Part shown: piece by piece, positions 9,060 to 15,822 of the stretch | Numbering within the stretch: position 1 is the stretch's first letter | How the letters are laid out: each line of letters starts with the position of its first letter | NCBI GenBank assembly: GCA_028697935.1 | Contig: JAQVEM010000002.1 | Location: 1 to 38,619 of the forward strand | Direction of reading: 5' to 3' | DNA from: Actinomycetota bacterium | GTDB lineage: Bacteria; Actinomycetota; Humimicrobiia; Humimicrobiales; Humimicrobiaceae | DNA: 38,619 nt | Notes under the pieces: model-generated | The model's input: only the letters and a program-made list of their open reading frames with translations | The model's database searches: none | Told to the model about the DNA's origin: nothing | Program-made: the position numbers and the translations under genes

Positions 9060-10178
9060 TTACACAACTCTCATAGGCATAAGTAAATAAACAGGATTGT
9101 CTTTTTTTTCTGGTTTTATTGTTATAGGTTTAAGAGGTTCATCGATTGACATTATTATTTTATCACAGTCCATTATATTTAATCCATCAATCAAAAACTC
9201 CGGGTTAAAAGATATTTCTATTCTTTCCCCTCCGTATGGAATCTCAAAGTCTTCACTTGAGCTACCTATTTCTCTTATACTCATAGAAACGCTCATTCTA
9301 CTCTTATCTATTGTTAGTTTAACCGGAACACTGTCTTGAGATATTGAAGTTATCCTTCTTACAACATCTAGCATTTTTTCTTTATCTATAGATATTTCAT
9401 GTTTTAGCCTGTCTGGCAAAAGTTGCTTATAGTCAGGAAATTTACCTGACAAAAGCCTTGTTACTATTACATCTTTCCCGTGTTCGCTCTGGTTATTTTC
9501 TACAGGATAAAAACTAATCTGATTCTCTTCAATATTTATAATAATTTCATTTCCCTTATATTCACTCTTTGCTATACTATCCAGCACTTTTGCGGGAACA
9601 ATGACACCAATTGTTGAAGTTTTTTCACCTATTTCGTTTTTAACAAGGGCAAGTCTATAACTATCTGTTGCAACCATATTAAATATACCATTCTCTATAT
9701 TAAAAAATATCCCTGTTAAAACTGTTCTACTTTCATCCATTGAAGCAGCTTTCTGGACCTTTAAAACAAGGTCTTTAAATTTATCTATATTTATTTTAAC
9801 CTGTTTTTCTTTTTTTATTTCCGGAAAAGATGGGAATTCTCCAGCTGGTAATGTGTTTAATGTAAACAAAGCATTTCCACAGCTTATTTTTATCTGATTT
9901 GTAAGTTTATCAAACTCAATATCTACTTTTGATTCTTTTAAACTTTTTAATATATTAATAAAAATCTTTGATATCACAACTGCTTTTCCTTCTTCATAAA
10001 TGACTGCCTGTACTGTACTTTTTATACTTGTTTCAAGATCTGTACTGTATAGTGTTAATTCCTTACCCACATCAATCATTATTCCGTTTAATATAGGTGA
10101 AGATATTTTTGGATTTATTGTTTTATTAATAAACAGTGCTGTTTCTAAAAGATTATTTCTTGTTGTTTGAAATTTCAT
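9060..10178 (-). CDS. dnaN: DNA polymerase III beta subunit (sliding clamp)
   Basis: Ring-shaped processivity clamp that tethers DNA polymerase III and recruits repair and replication factors. 372 residues in three repeats of the clamp fold; N-terminus MKFQTTRNNLLE and C-terminus YLLMPMRVV (the conserved LMP..R end) are typical. GGAG seven bases before the ATG. It is downstream of dnaA in the usual order but separated by 291 AT-rich bases that carry DnaA-box-like repeats, so it may have its own promoter there. The next genes are DUF2520-panB rather than recF-gyrB. Confidence 0.97.
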   Translation of the reverse strand: MKFQTTRNNLLETALFINKTINPKISSPILNGIMIDVGKELTLYSTDLETSIKSTVQAVIYEEGKAVVISKIFINILKSLKESKVDIEFDKLTNQIKISCGNALFTLNTLPAGEFPSFPEIKKEKQVKINIDKFKDLVLKVQKAASMDESRTVLTGIFFNIENGIFNMVATDSYRLALVKNEIGEKTSTIGVIVPAKVLDSIAKSEYKGNEIIINIEENQISFYPVENNQSEHGKDVIVTRLLSGKFPDYKQLLPDRLKHEISIDKEKMLDVVRRITSISQDSVPVKLTIDKSRMSVSMSIREIGSSSEDFEIPYGGERIEISFNPEFLIDGLNIMDCDKIIMSIDEPLKPITIKPEKKDNPVYLLMPMRVV

Positions 10179-10469
10179 TTATCTTCTCCAGTGTGATTAA
10201 AAATATTTGTTATATTCTAATATATATATCATTTAATTTAAATACTTAGTAATAACTATAAAAACTGTTAAAAATGTTTAAAACTAACAAAAACATCTAT
10301 ATATAACAAAAAACCGGGTATATTATTGTTAATAAATAATATTTATGTTGTTTAAAAAAACAGAGTTATAAACAAATACTATAATTATAAAAAAAACACC
10401 ATTGTTATTAACAATAAACTAACAAAAAATTTTTTATCATACACTACTTATTAACAGGTTATAAACATC
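10179..10469. other. dnaA-dnaN intergenic region with DnaA-box-like cluster (second origin half)
   Basis: Very AT-rich gene-free region holding five copies of TTATWAACA: 10366-10374, 10405-10413, 10448-10456 and 10459-10467 on the plus strand and 10327-10335 on the minus strand. Each differs from the consensus box TTATNCACA at one position. The last two are in tandem two bases apart, and 10401-10415 is a perfect 7+7 inverted repeat around one of them. This is the position of the incC part of the bipartite Bacillus-type origin. The function is inferred from motif density and position. Confidence 0.6.
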
Positions 10470-11831
10470 TTAAGAAGAGTTTTTTATTCTATTTGTGATC
10501 TCTTGTATTTGTGTATATACAGTTTTATCTATGTTTATAAGGTCTGATATTTTCGATACAGCATAAATTACAGTAGAGTGATCACGGTTACCAATACACC
10601 TTCCAATTTCTGGAAGGGAACTACTGGTTAGTTCTCTTGAAAGATACATTGCAAGCTGGCGCGCATGTGATATAAACTTATTTCTTTTAGGACCCAGAAG
10701 ATCATTAATAGGTATTGAAAAATACCTTGATACCTCTTTAACAATTAATTGAATATTTATTTTACGTTCTCTGTTGTCAGGTAATATGTCTTTAAGAACA
10801 TTCCTTGCTATTTCAATATCTGGTTTGGAATTAGTTAGAGAAGCAAATGCGATAACTCTGGTAAGGGAGCCTTCAAGCTCTCTTATATTTGATGTAATGT
10901 TTTCAGCTATAAGACTTATAATATCATCTGAAACACAGATACCTTCTCTTTCAGAATATTTTTTTAATATTGCAAAACGGGTTTCAAAGTCAGGTGGTTT
11001 AATGTCTGTTACAAGACCCCACTCAAATCTTGACCGCAACCGTTCTTCCAATGTTGAGATACTTTTCGGAGGCCTGTCGCTCGATAAAACAATTTGTCTG
11101 TTTGTATCGTGTAGAGCGTTAAACGTATGAAAAAATTCTTCCTGGCTTGCTTCCTTGTCTTCAAGAAAATGTATATCATCCACGAGTAAAACATCATTAT
11201 TCCTGTAGTTCTCCTTAAACGAAAATATATCTTTGTATCTTAAGGCATTAATAAAATCATTAAGAAAAGTTTCAGCAGATACATATTTTATTGTCTTATC
11301 AGGATAAAGCTGGTGTGTATATTGTCCTATCGCATGAAGTAGATGGGTTTTACCGAGACCAACACCACCATATATAAAAAGAGGATTATATGCTTTACCG
11401 GGCTTCTCGCTAACAGCAAGAGCAGCTGTGCAGGCAAACCTGTTACTGTTACCGACAACAAAAGTATCAAAAGTATATTTAGTATTAAATGATGAAATCC
11501 TGCCCTTTTGTCCTTTATGGCTTTTATCTAACTGATTATCGGGTGAACGCTCATTATAGGTGTAATCAGTGTCTTTATCATCTAAAGATGTTGCAATTAT
11601 TTTTATTTTACATGGACTGTTTGTAACTTTTTTTACTGATTCTTCAAGAAGATCTGAATATCGAAGCTCAATCCATTCTTTCGCAAAGGAACTACTAACT
11701 GAAACAGTTAAACAGTTTTTTTTTAAAGACACAGGTGTTATGTGCTCAAACCATGCTTTATATGTAGAAAGATTAATCTTATTTTTAATATCCTCAAGAG
11801 TACCTTTCCAGATGTTCTGTAGATCCGTCAT
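10470..11831 (-). CDS. dnaA: Chromosomal replication initiator protein DnaA
   Basis: AAA+ initiator that binds DnaA boxes, unwinds the origin and loads the helicase. 453 residues: domain I (about 1-80), a short linker, then the AAA+ core with Walker A GGVGLGKT (155-162) and Walker B LLVDDI (215-220), and the C-terminal DNA-binding domain with the signature NRDHSTVIYAVSKI (about 415-428). The usual GGRDHTT reads GNRDHST here, a mild variation. AGGG lies five bases before the ATG. It starts 12 bases after the GHKL gene, so the two are almost certainly one transcript leaving the origin leftward. Confidence 0.98.
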   Translation of the reverse strand: MTDLQNIWKGTLEDIKNKINLSTYKAWFEHITPVSLKKNCLTVSVSSSFAKEWIELRYSDLLEESVKKVTNSPCKIKIIATSLDDKDTDYTYNERSPDNQLDKSHKGQKGRISSFNTKYTFDTFVVGNSNRFACTAALAVSEKPGKAYNPLFIYGGVGLGKTHLLHAIGQYTHQLYPDKTIKYVSAETFLNDFINALRYKDIFSFKENYRNNDVLLVDDIHFLEDKEASQEEFFHTFNALHDTNRQIVLSSDRPPKSISTLEERLRSRFEWGLVTDIKPPDFETRFAILKKYSEREGICVSDDIISLIAENITSNIRELEGSLTRVIAFASLTNSKPDIEIARNVLKDILPDNRERKINIQLIVKEVSRYFSIPINDLLGPKRNKFISHARQLAMYLSRELTSSSLPEIGRCIGNRDHSTVIYAVSKISDLINIDKTVYTQIQEITNRIKNSS

Positions 11832-11843
11832 AATACCCTTATA

Positions 11844-12689
11844 TTAAATATTATTTGAATAATATTCAAGGTATTTTAGCCCCTTTTTGGACAATTTTCT
11901 TTTTCCGTTGCTACCGGATACAAGAAAATCATTCTTTTCAAGATAAATTAATTCGCGATACGAAGTCGAAAGGCTGAAACCCAGTTCCCGGGCAATTGTA
12001 GATGGGCCAGCTTCATTGAGTTCTAAGATTATAAAAAGAATTTTATGATGTCTGTCAGAAAGAACTGTACTTTCAAAGCTATCAATATCTTCGGTCTGGA
12101 TTTTTTCTTTAAAAGCGCCGGCTTTAAAAAGATTTCTTTCGATATCTTCTATATTTGTTTCTGAAGTGGTAGAGGAATCTATTTTATTAAGATCTGGAGT
12201 TAGTTTTAAAGATACAACTGTTCCTGTTTTTATGTTGTTATTGACGTCGATTGTCCCACCAGAGAAAGTAATGGTTTCTTTAACTATTGGAAGACCCGAA
12301 CCTATGCCTCTAATATATTCTTTCATTTTTTTAGTGGCAGAGGTATATCCTGGAAGAAAAGCTTTTTCTCTATCTATTATTCCCGGTCCCTGGTCTGATA
12401 TAATTATGTGGTTACCGTTATCAAGAATTGTTACGACAACTTCCTTGAAATCAGCATGGATAAGGTTTTCTATTATTTCTCTTATTATTGTGTAAGGAAT
12501 TTTACCACCTGCTTCATGAGATAAGTTATAAGTTCTCTGGGATGTTTCATTTATAAGATTTTCAATGCTATCAAAATCTAGTTTAATTACTCTTGGAATG
12601 CTTCGCATGTTATCATAAACTGCTATTCTTACCGATAGATCAGGTTTATTTTTAGTTGATTCATTTGTTTCAGTGTTATTGTTGTCCAA
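11844..12689 (-). CDS. GHKL ATP-binding protein with C-terminal winged helix, directly upstream of dnaA
   Basis: 281-residue cytosolic protein with no membrane segment. Residues 65-165 form a histidine-kinase/anti-sigma-type ATPase fold: N box EIIENLIHAD (71-80), G1 box DQGPGI (99-104) and G2 box GIGSGLPIVKE (128-138). There is no upstream phospho-accepting His (DHp) domain. Residues 205-280 look like a winged helix-turn-helix (HKILFIILELNEAGPSTIAR, then STSYRELIYL). It is probably a nucleotide-dependent DNA-binding regulator rather than a classical sensor kinase. The start is TTG at 12689; no ribosome site is seen, and a TATAAT lies at 12701-12696, which would place the transcript start at about the start codon (possibly leaderless). 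It is co-directional with dnaA, 12 bases upstream. Function unknown; control of dnaA or of initiation is a guess from position. Confidence 0.85.
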   Translation of the reverse strand: MDNNNTETNESTKNKPDLSVRIAVYDNMRSIPRVIKLDFDSIENLINETSQRTYNLSHEAGGKIPYTIIREIIENLIHADFKEVVVTILDNGNHIIISDQGPGIIDREKAFLPGYTSATKKMKEYIRGIGSGLPIVKETITFSGGTIDVNNNIKTGTVVSLKLTPDLNKIDSSTTSETNIEDIERNLFKAGAFKEKIQTEDIDSFESTVLSDRHHKILFIILELNEAGPSTIARELGFSLSTSYRELIYLEKNDFLVSGSNGKRKLSKKGLKYLEYYSNNI

Positions 12690-13422
12690 TTTGATATTAT
12701 AAACTATTAATTATTAATCGTACCTTAGAGTTAGAGTCAGGTTAATAAGTTTAATAAATGTCAAAAAATATTTTAGAAAAAAGACTGGCACTTTTCAAAT
12801 TCTTTCCAGAAAGTTAAGTTTTCAACACATAAATAATAATATTTTAATATCAAAAAAGCTACTATATTTTATAAGCCTATTACAGGATAAATACTTTTTG
12901 ACATGCAATACAGTGGGAAATTTAGAGTTATCAACATTTTTTTCAACAGGTGTGGAAAGATTTTTGAAATTATTGAAATACTTTGTAAAAGCTTACTGTA
13001 TAAAATGAAAAAAACCATAGCATTCCAAAAACTTTTTCACAAAGAACACCTGTTTGTAAAAGATAAGAAAACTTCTAAAGTTTTATAAATGGAAAACGGA
13101 GGTCCTGTTGACAATAAGAATTATGATTATTAGTATTATATTAATATACAATAATAATGTTAAGTAATATATAGTTAATAATAAGTGTATAATTGTAAAA
13201 TGTATAGTTATTATTAAAAAGCATATGCTATATAATTCTTACTATACATAACGAACTTTTACCTGTTATGTAAAGTTAACAGGAGATATCCGTAAGAAAA
13301 TAAACAGAACAGACACTTCTCCAGTAAATAGTATGCATTCCCGGTGTCCTTGATATTAGAAAAATTAAAATGTATAATCAACTACCGTGCGAAAATAGTA
13401 AAATAAACAGGTAAGGTAAAAT
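12690..13422. other. oriC: Probable chromosomal replication origin (oriC)
   Basis: Gene-free 733 bases between the divergent leftward GHKL-dnaA and rightward rpmH units. DnaA-box-like nonamers: TTTTCAACA 12819-12827, TTATCAACA 12928-12936, TTTTCAACA 12940-12948, TGTGGAAAG 12951-12959 (minus strand) and TTTTTCACA 13033-13041. They are followed by a GC-richer patch (about 13092-13107) and then an extremely AT-rich tract (13114-13220), the expected order of boxes and unwinding element. Nearby symmetry: AGCATATGCT 13220-13229 within the inverted pair TGTATAGT 13201-13208 / ACTATACA 13241-13248, and hairpin arms CCTGTTA 13262-13268 / TAACAGG 13277-13283. A promoter-like TTGACA-N17-TAGTAT occurs at 13108-13136. 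Short open frames here (e.g. 12903-13088) look spurious. Confidence 0.8.
13350..13378 (+). promoter_or_regulatory. Promoter of the rpmH-rnpA operon
   Basis: TTGATA (13350-13355), 17-base spacer, TATAAT (13373-13378): a near-consensus housekeeping promoter about 44 bases upstream of the rpmH start. It is the best promoter match in the origin region and faces the rightward cluster. Confidence 0.75.
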
Positions 13423-13557
13423 ATGAAAATGACATATCAGCCAAATGTTAGGAAAAGAAAAAAGAATCATGGATTTATGGCCAGGATGAAGACAAAATCG
13501 GGCAGGGCTATTATTAATGCCAGGAGAAGAAAAGGAAGAAAGAGACTTTCAGCTTAA
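13423..13557 (+). CDS. rpmH: 50S ribosomal protein L34
   Basis: Small basic ribosomal protein of the large subunit, 44 residues. It begins MKMTYQPNVRKRKKNHGF and continues with ARMKTKSGRAIINARRRKG, the L34 hallmark, and ends KRLSA. It lies first in the rightward origin cluster, behind a strong promoter, with AGGTAAAAT before the ATG as a modest ribosome site. Together with rnpA it forms the near-universal rpmH-rnpA pair at the origin. Confidence 0.97.
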   Translation: MKMTYQPNVRKRKKNHGFMARMKTKSGRAIINARRRKGRKRLSA

Positions 13558-13577
13558 AATTAAGAAGGAAGATAGTA

Positions 13578-13919
13578 ATTAAATTTCAGACACTTAAAAG
13601 AAAAGAAGATTTTTTAAGATTAATAAAAAAAGGGCCCTATAGAAGGGATAAAGATATAACAGTATATCTGATTAAAATTCCTGAAGAAGAGAATAAATTG
13701 AGGATCGGATTTACTGTAAGCAAAAAAAGGGGTAGTGCGGTTTTAAGGAATAGAATTAAAAGGGTAATCAAAGAGGCACTGAGAGAAATAGATGGAGAGG
13801 TTTGCTGTGGTCTGGATGTTTTGTTTAGTATAAATAGCAATATTTGTGATATTAATTTAAAAGAACTAAAAATTAAAGTAATCGAAATTATAGAGCCATA
13901 CCTTTCTAACCGCATGTAA
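13578..13919 (+). CDS. rnpA: Ribonuclease P protein component, probable ATT start
   Basis: Protein subunit of RNase P, which matures tRNA 5' ends with the RNA subunit. The RNR signature VLRNRIKRVIKEALR is clear, preceded by LRIGFTVSKKRG. The only conventional in-frame start is TTG at 13698, which lies inside this conserved core and would lose about 40 residues. Reading upstream gives the family-like N-terminus KFQTLKRKEDFLRLIKKG, starting at ATT 13578, eight bases after GAAGGA (13564-13569). This gives 113 residues, the normal size. ATA at 13572 is a less well spaced alternative. The start codon is inferred; the gene identity is secure. It follows rpmH by 20 bases. Confidence 0.9.
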   Translation: MKFQTLKRKEDFLRLIKKGPYRRDKDITVYLIKIPEEENKLRIGFTVSKKRGSAVLRNRIKRVIKEALREIDGEVCCGLDVLFSINSNICDINLKELKIKVIEIIEPYLSNRM

Positions 13920-13970
13920 CCATTGTTTATTAATAGTGAATAGTTTGTTAATAATTTATTTAATCTAATT

Positions 13971-14180
13971 GTGAAAAAGTTTTTATTATTTTTATTAAGA
14001 TTTTATAAGAAAAATATCTCACCGATATTGCCTCAAAGCTGCAGGTTTTACCCTACCTGCTCAGAATATGCAATTGATGCAATTAATAAGTATGGTGTAT
14101 TAAAAGGTAGTATAAAAGCCATATATAGAATATTAAGATGTAATCCATTTAATAAGGGCGGATATGACCCGGTAAAGTAA
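13971..14180 (+). CDS. yidD: Membrane protein insertion efficiency factor YidD
   Basis: Small membrane-associated protein that aids insertion by YidC; 69 residues. The conserved core is ISPILPQSCRFYPTCSEYA, with the paired cysteines, followed by GVLKGSIKAIYRILRCNPFNKGGYDPV, the typical C-terminal end. The GTG start at 13971 gives a standard N-terminus (MKKFLLFLLRFYKK, amphipathic and basic). No clear ribosome site is seen in the 50 bases after rnpA. It sits between rnpA and yidC, its usual place. Confidence 0.95.
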   Translation: MKKFLLFLLRFYKKNISPILPQSCRFYPTCSEYAIDAINKYGVLKGSIKAIYRILRCNPFNKGGYDPVK

Positions 14181-14201
14181 TAAGGGAGAAGGTATTATAA
14201 A

Positions 14202-15071
14202 TTGGCACAAATAATGGAGTTTCTTAGACCAATACAGAGTGGATTGGAATACATAATTGTATTTCTATATAACCATGTAGTTGAAAATTACGGTATTGTT
14301 ATAATTCTTATTACAATTATTGTAAGAGCCGTATTGGTTCCACTGACAATAGGGCAGACGAAGTCTATGGCAAAAATGCAAAAGCTGCAGCCCGAAATTA
14401 ATGAAATACAGAAGAAATATAAGAATGATCCCCAAAAACTACAGCAAGAAATGATGAATTTTTATACTAAAAACAAAGTAAATCCATTATCAGGGTGCTT
14501 CCCACTTCTTCTGCAAATGCCGGTATTCTATGCATTGTTTGGAGCATTAAGAAATCCATCAAGAATAGTAACGGACGTGATTGGAAATTTTAATTTAAGT
14601 GGTATAGCGAACGGAATAAAAACAGGAATGATAGGAATATTGAAAGGAACAGAATTCATACCAGCCAGTACACCTAATCCGAATTATAGTTTCCTGTGGC
14701 TTAATCTAAACGAGAAGGACCCCTATTATATTCTTGTTATATTAATGGTTTTAACAATGTTTTTGTCTTCAAAAATATCATCGCCAGATACAAAGCAATC
14801 AAAAATAATATACATGATGCCATTAATGTTCGGAATTATTTCAATACAATTACCTTCAGGGTTTCTTTTGTACTGGGTAACTTCAAATATATGGACTATA
14901 GGTCAGCAGTGGGTTGTAAATAAAATTATTAAAAAGAATATGGAAAAAGATAAAGATGAAGAAGAATCTGAAAAAAAAGGTGCAGCTCAGAAGGCGGGGG
15001 AGCAGCTGAGTGAAGAAGATAAAAAAATAATAAAGAAAAAATTGAAGAAAAAAAAGAAAAAGAAAAGGTGA
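14202..15071 (+). CDS. yidC: Membrane protein insertase YidC/Oxa1 (short form)
   Basis: Inserts and folds inner-membrane proteins, with or without SecYEG. 289 residues; lacks the large periplasmic P1 domain of proteobacterial YidC, as in Gram-positive-type homologues. Membrane segments: about 17-48 (with the groove arginine Arg42 in IIVRAVLVPLT), a cytosolic hairpin (53-95), a segment containing NPLSGCFPLLLQMPVFYALFG partly seen from residue 99, one near 178-190 and one near 208-228. The C-terminus is a very lysine-rich tail (KKKLKKKKKKKR), typical for ribosome contact. TTG start at 14202 with GGGAGAAGG upstream; ATG at 14214 is an alternative. Confidence 0.95.
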   Translation: MAQIMEFLRPIQSGLEYIIVFLYNHVVENYGIVIILITIIVRAVLVPLTIGQTKSMAKMQKLQPEINEIQKKYKNDPQKLQQEMMNFYTKNKVNPLSGCFPLLLQMPVFYALFGALRNPSRIVTDVIGNFNLSGIANGIKTGMIGILKGTEFIPASTPNPNYSFLWLNLNEKDPYYILVILMVLTMFLSSKISSPDTKQSKIIYMMPLMFGIISIQLPSGFLLYWVTSNIWTIGQQWVVNKIIKKNMEKDKDEEESEKKGAAQKAGEQLSEEDKKIIKKKLKKKKKKKR

Positions 15072-15081
15072 TAATTTTATT

Positions 15082-15687
15082 GTGGCGGTGATGTATATGA
15101 TCGAAGAAAAATGTATAAAAGATGCTCTGGATTTATATGTAGAGTCGCTGGAAGAGGAACAGAAAAGCAATAAATTAATAGAAAACAGTAATAAGACAGG
15201 AATAAACGCAGGGATGGATGAAGAGGCGGCTACAGGACTTGAGAAGTTAAGAAAAATTTTAAAAAAGATAATAGAACTTATTTGTGTGGGTGAAAGCGTA
15301 AAAATAAATACTGACATAAAGGAACTAAAACTCTCTGTATATGGAGGAGATCTGGGAATTGCAATTGGAAAAGATGGGAAAAATATGCAGGCGCTTGAAT
15401 ATATTATTAATTTAATTTGTAAGAGGAAAAACCTGGTTAATGGAAACGTAGTTATAGATATTAAAGACTATCGTCAGAATAGAATAAAAAAAATAAAAAA
15501 AGAAGCCAGGGAAATGGCAAATAAAGTTGTTAAGGAAGGGAAAGAAATAGCTTTACAGCCAATGTGCTCATTTGAACGAAAGATAGTGCATAACATACTT
15601 TCAGAATTTGAAGGTATAAATACAAAAAGCAAATATGAGGAACCAAATAGAAGGATAGTGATATATCCTTTGAAGAAAAGTAAATAA
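15082..15687 (+). CDS. khpB: Jag/KhpB RNA-binding protein (KH and R3H domains)
   Basis: RNA-binding protein of the Jag/KhpB family, partner of KhpA and linked to cell-envelope and division control in Gram-positives. About 201 residues from GTG 15082. After a short N-terminal helix region and an acidic linker lies a KH domain with LGIAIGKDGKNMQALEYI (GxxG = GKDG, about residue 97), then an R3H domain with MCSFERKIVHNIL near residue 160. The start is ambiguous: GTG 15082, ATG 15091 or ATG 15097. The last has GGTG about seven bases upstream and gives MIEEKCIKDAL. It follows yidC by 10 bases and is the last gene before a strong terminator. Confidence 0.9.
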   Translation: MAVMYMIEEKCIKDALDLYVESLEEEQKSNKLIENSNKTGINAGMDEEAATGLEKLRKILKKIIELICVGESVKINTDIKELKLSVYGGDLGIAIGKDGKNMQALEYIINLICKRKNLVNGNVVIDIKDYRQNRIKKIKKEAREMANKVVKEGKEIALQPMCSFERKIVHNILSEFEGINTKSKYEEPNRRIVIYPLKKSK

Positions 15688-15711
15688 ATAAAAATAAATA
15701 TAAATAGAAAG

Positions 15712-15738
15712 AATGGCACTCCGGTGCCATTTTTTTTA
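15712..15738 (+). terminator. Rho-independent terminator after khpB
   Basis: Perfect 8-bp stem AATGGCAC / GTGCCATT closing a TCCG tetraloop, followed by a run of seven or more T. Ends the rpmH-rnpA-yidD-yidC-khpB transcript and separates it from mnmE. Confidence 0.9.
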
Positions 15739-15744
15739 TTGGTT

Positions 15745-15773
15745 TTTGCATGTAAAATAATCTTAAATATAAT
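15745..15773 (+). promoter_or_regulatory. Possible mnmE promoter
   Basis: TTTGCA (15745-15750), 17-base spacer, TATAAT (15768-15773), 50 bases upstream of the mnmE ATG and just past the terminator. A second TATAAT at 15795-15800 has no good -35. A promoter is needed here because of the terminator; the exact choice is uncertain. Confidence 0.5.
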
Positions 15774-15822
15774 TAATTTATAGATACAGAAAAATATAAT
15801 CTTTATTAAAAGAGGCAAACTA

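Noticed and set aside
10774..11130. 118-codon plus-strand frame opposite dnaA
   Set aside because: Shadow of conserved dnaA sequence; no ribosome site or family features.
12903..13088. 61-codon open frame in the origin
   Set aside because: It lies over several DnaA-box-like repeats, has no clear ribosome site and a Phe/Ile/Lys composition expected from AT-rich noncoding DNA.
13101..13170. Short leader peptide of about 19 codons from TTG 13108 after GGAGG
   Set aside because: The same TTGACA is a good -35 element; the peptide is only Ile/Asn/Met-rich AT translation with no support.
14883..15317. 144-codon minus-strand frame opposite yidC/khpB
   Set aside because: Antisense of the lysine-rich YidC tail; long because lysine codons read as Phe/Leu on the other strand.
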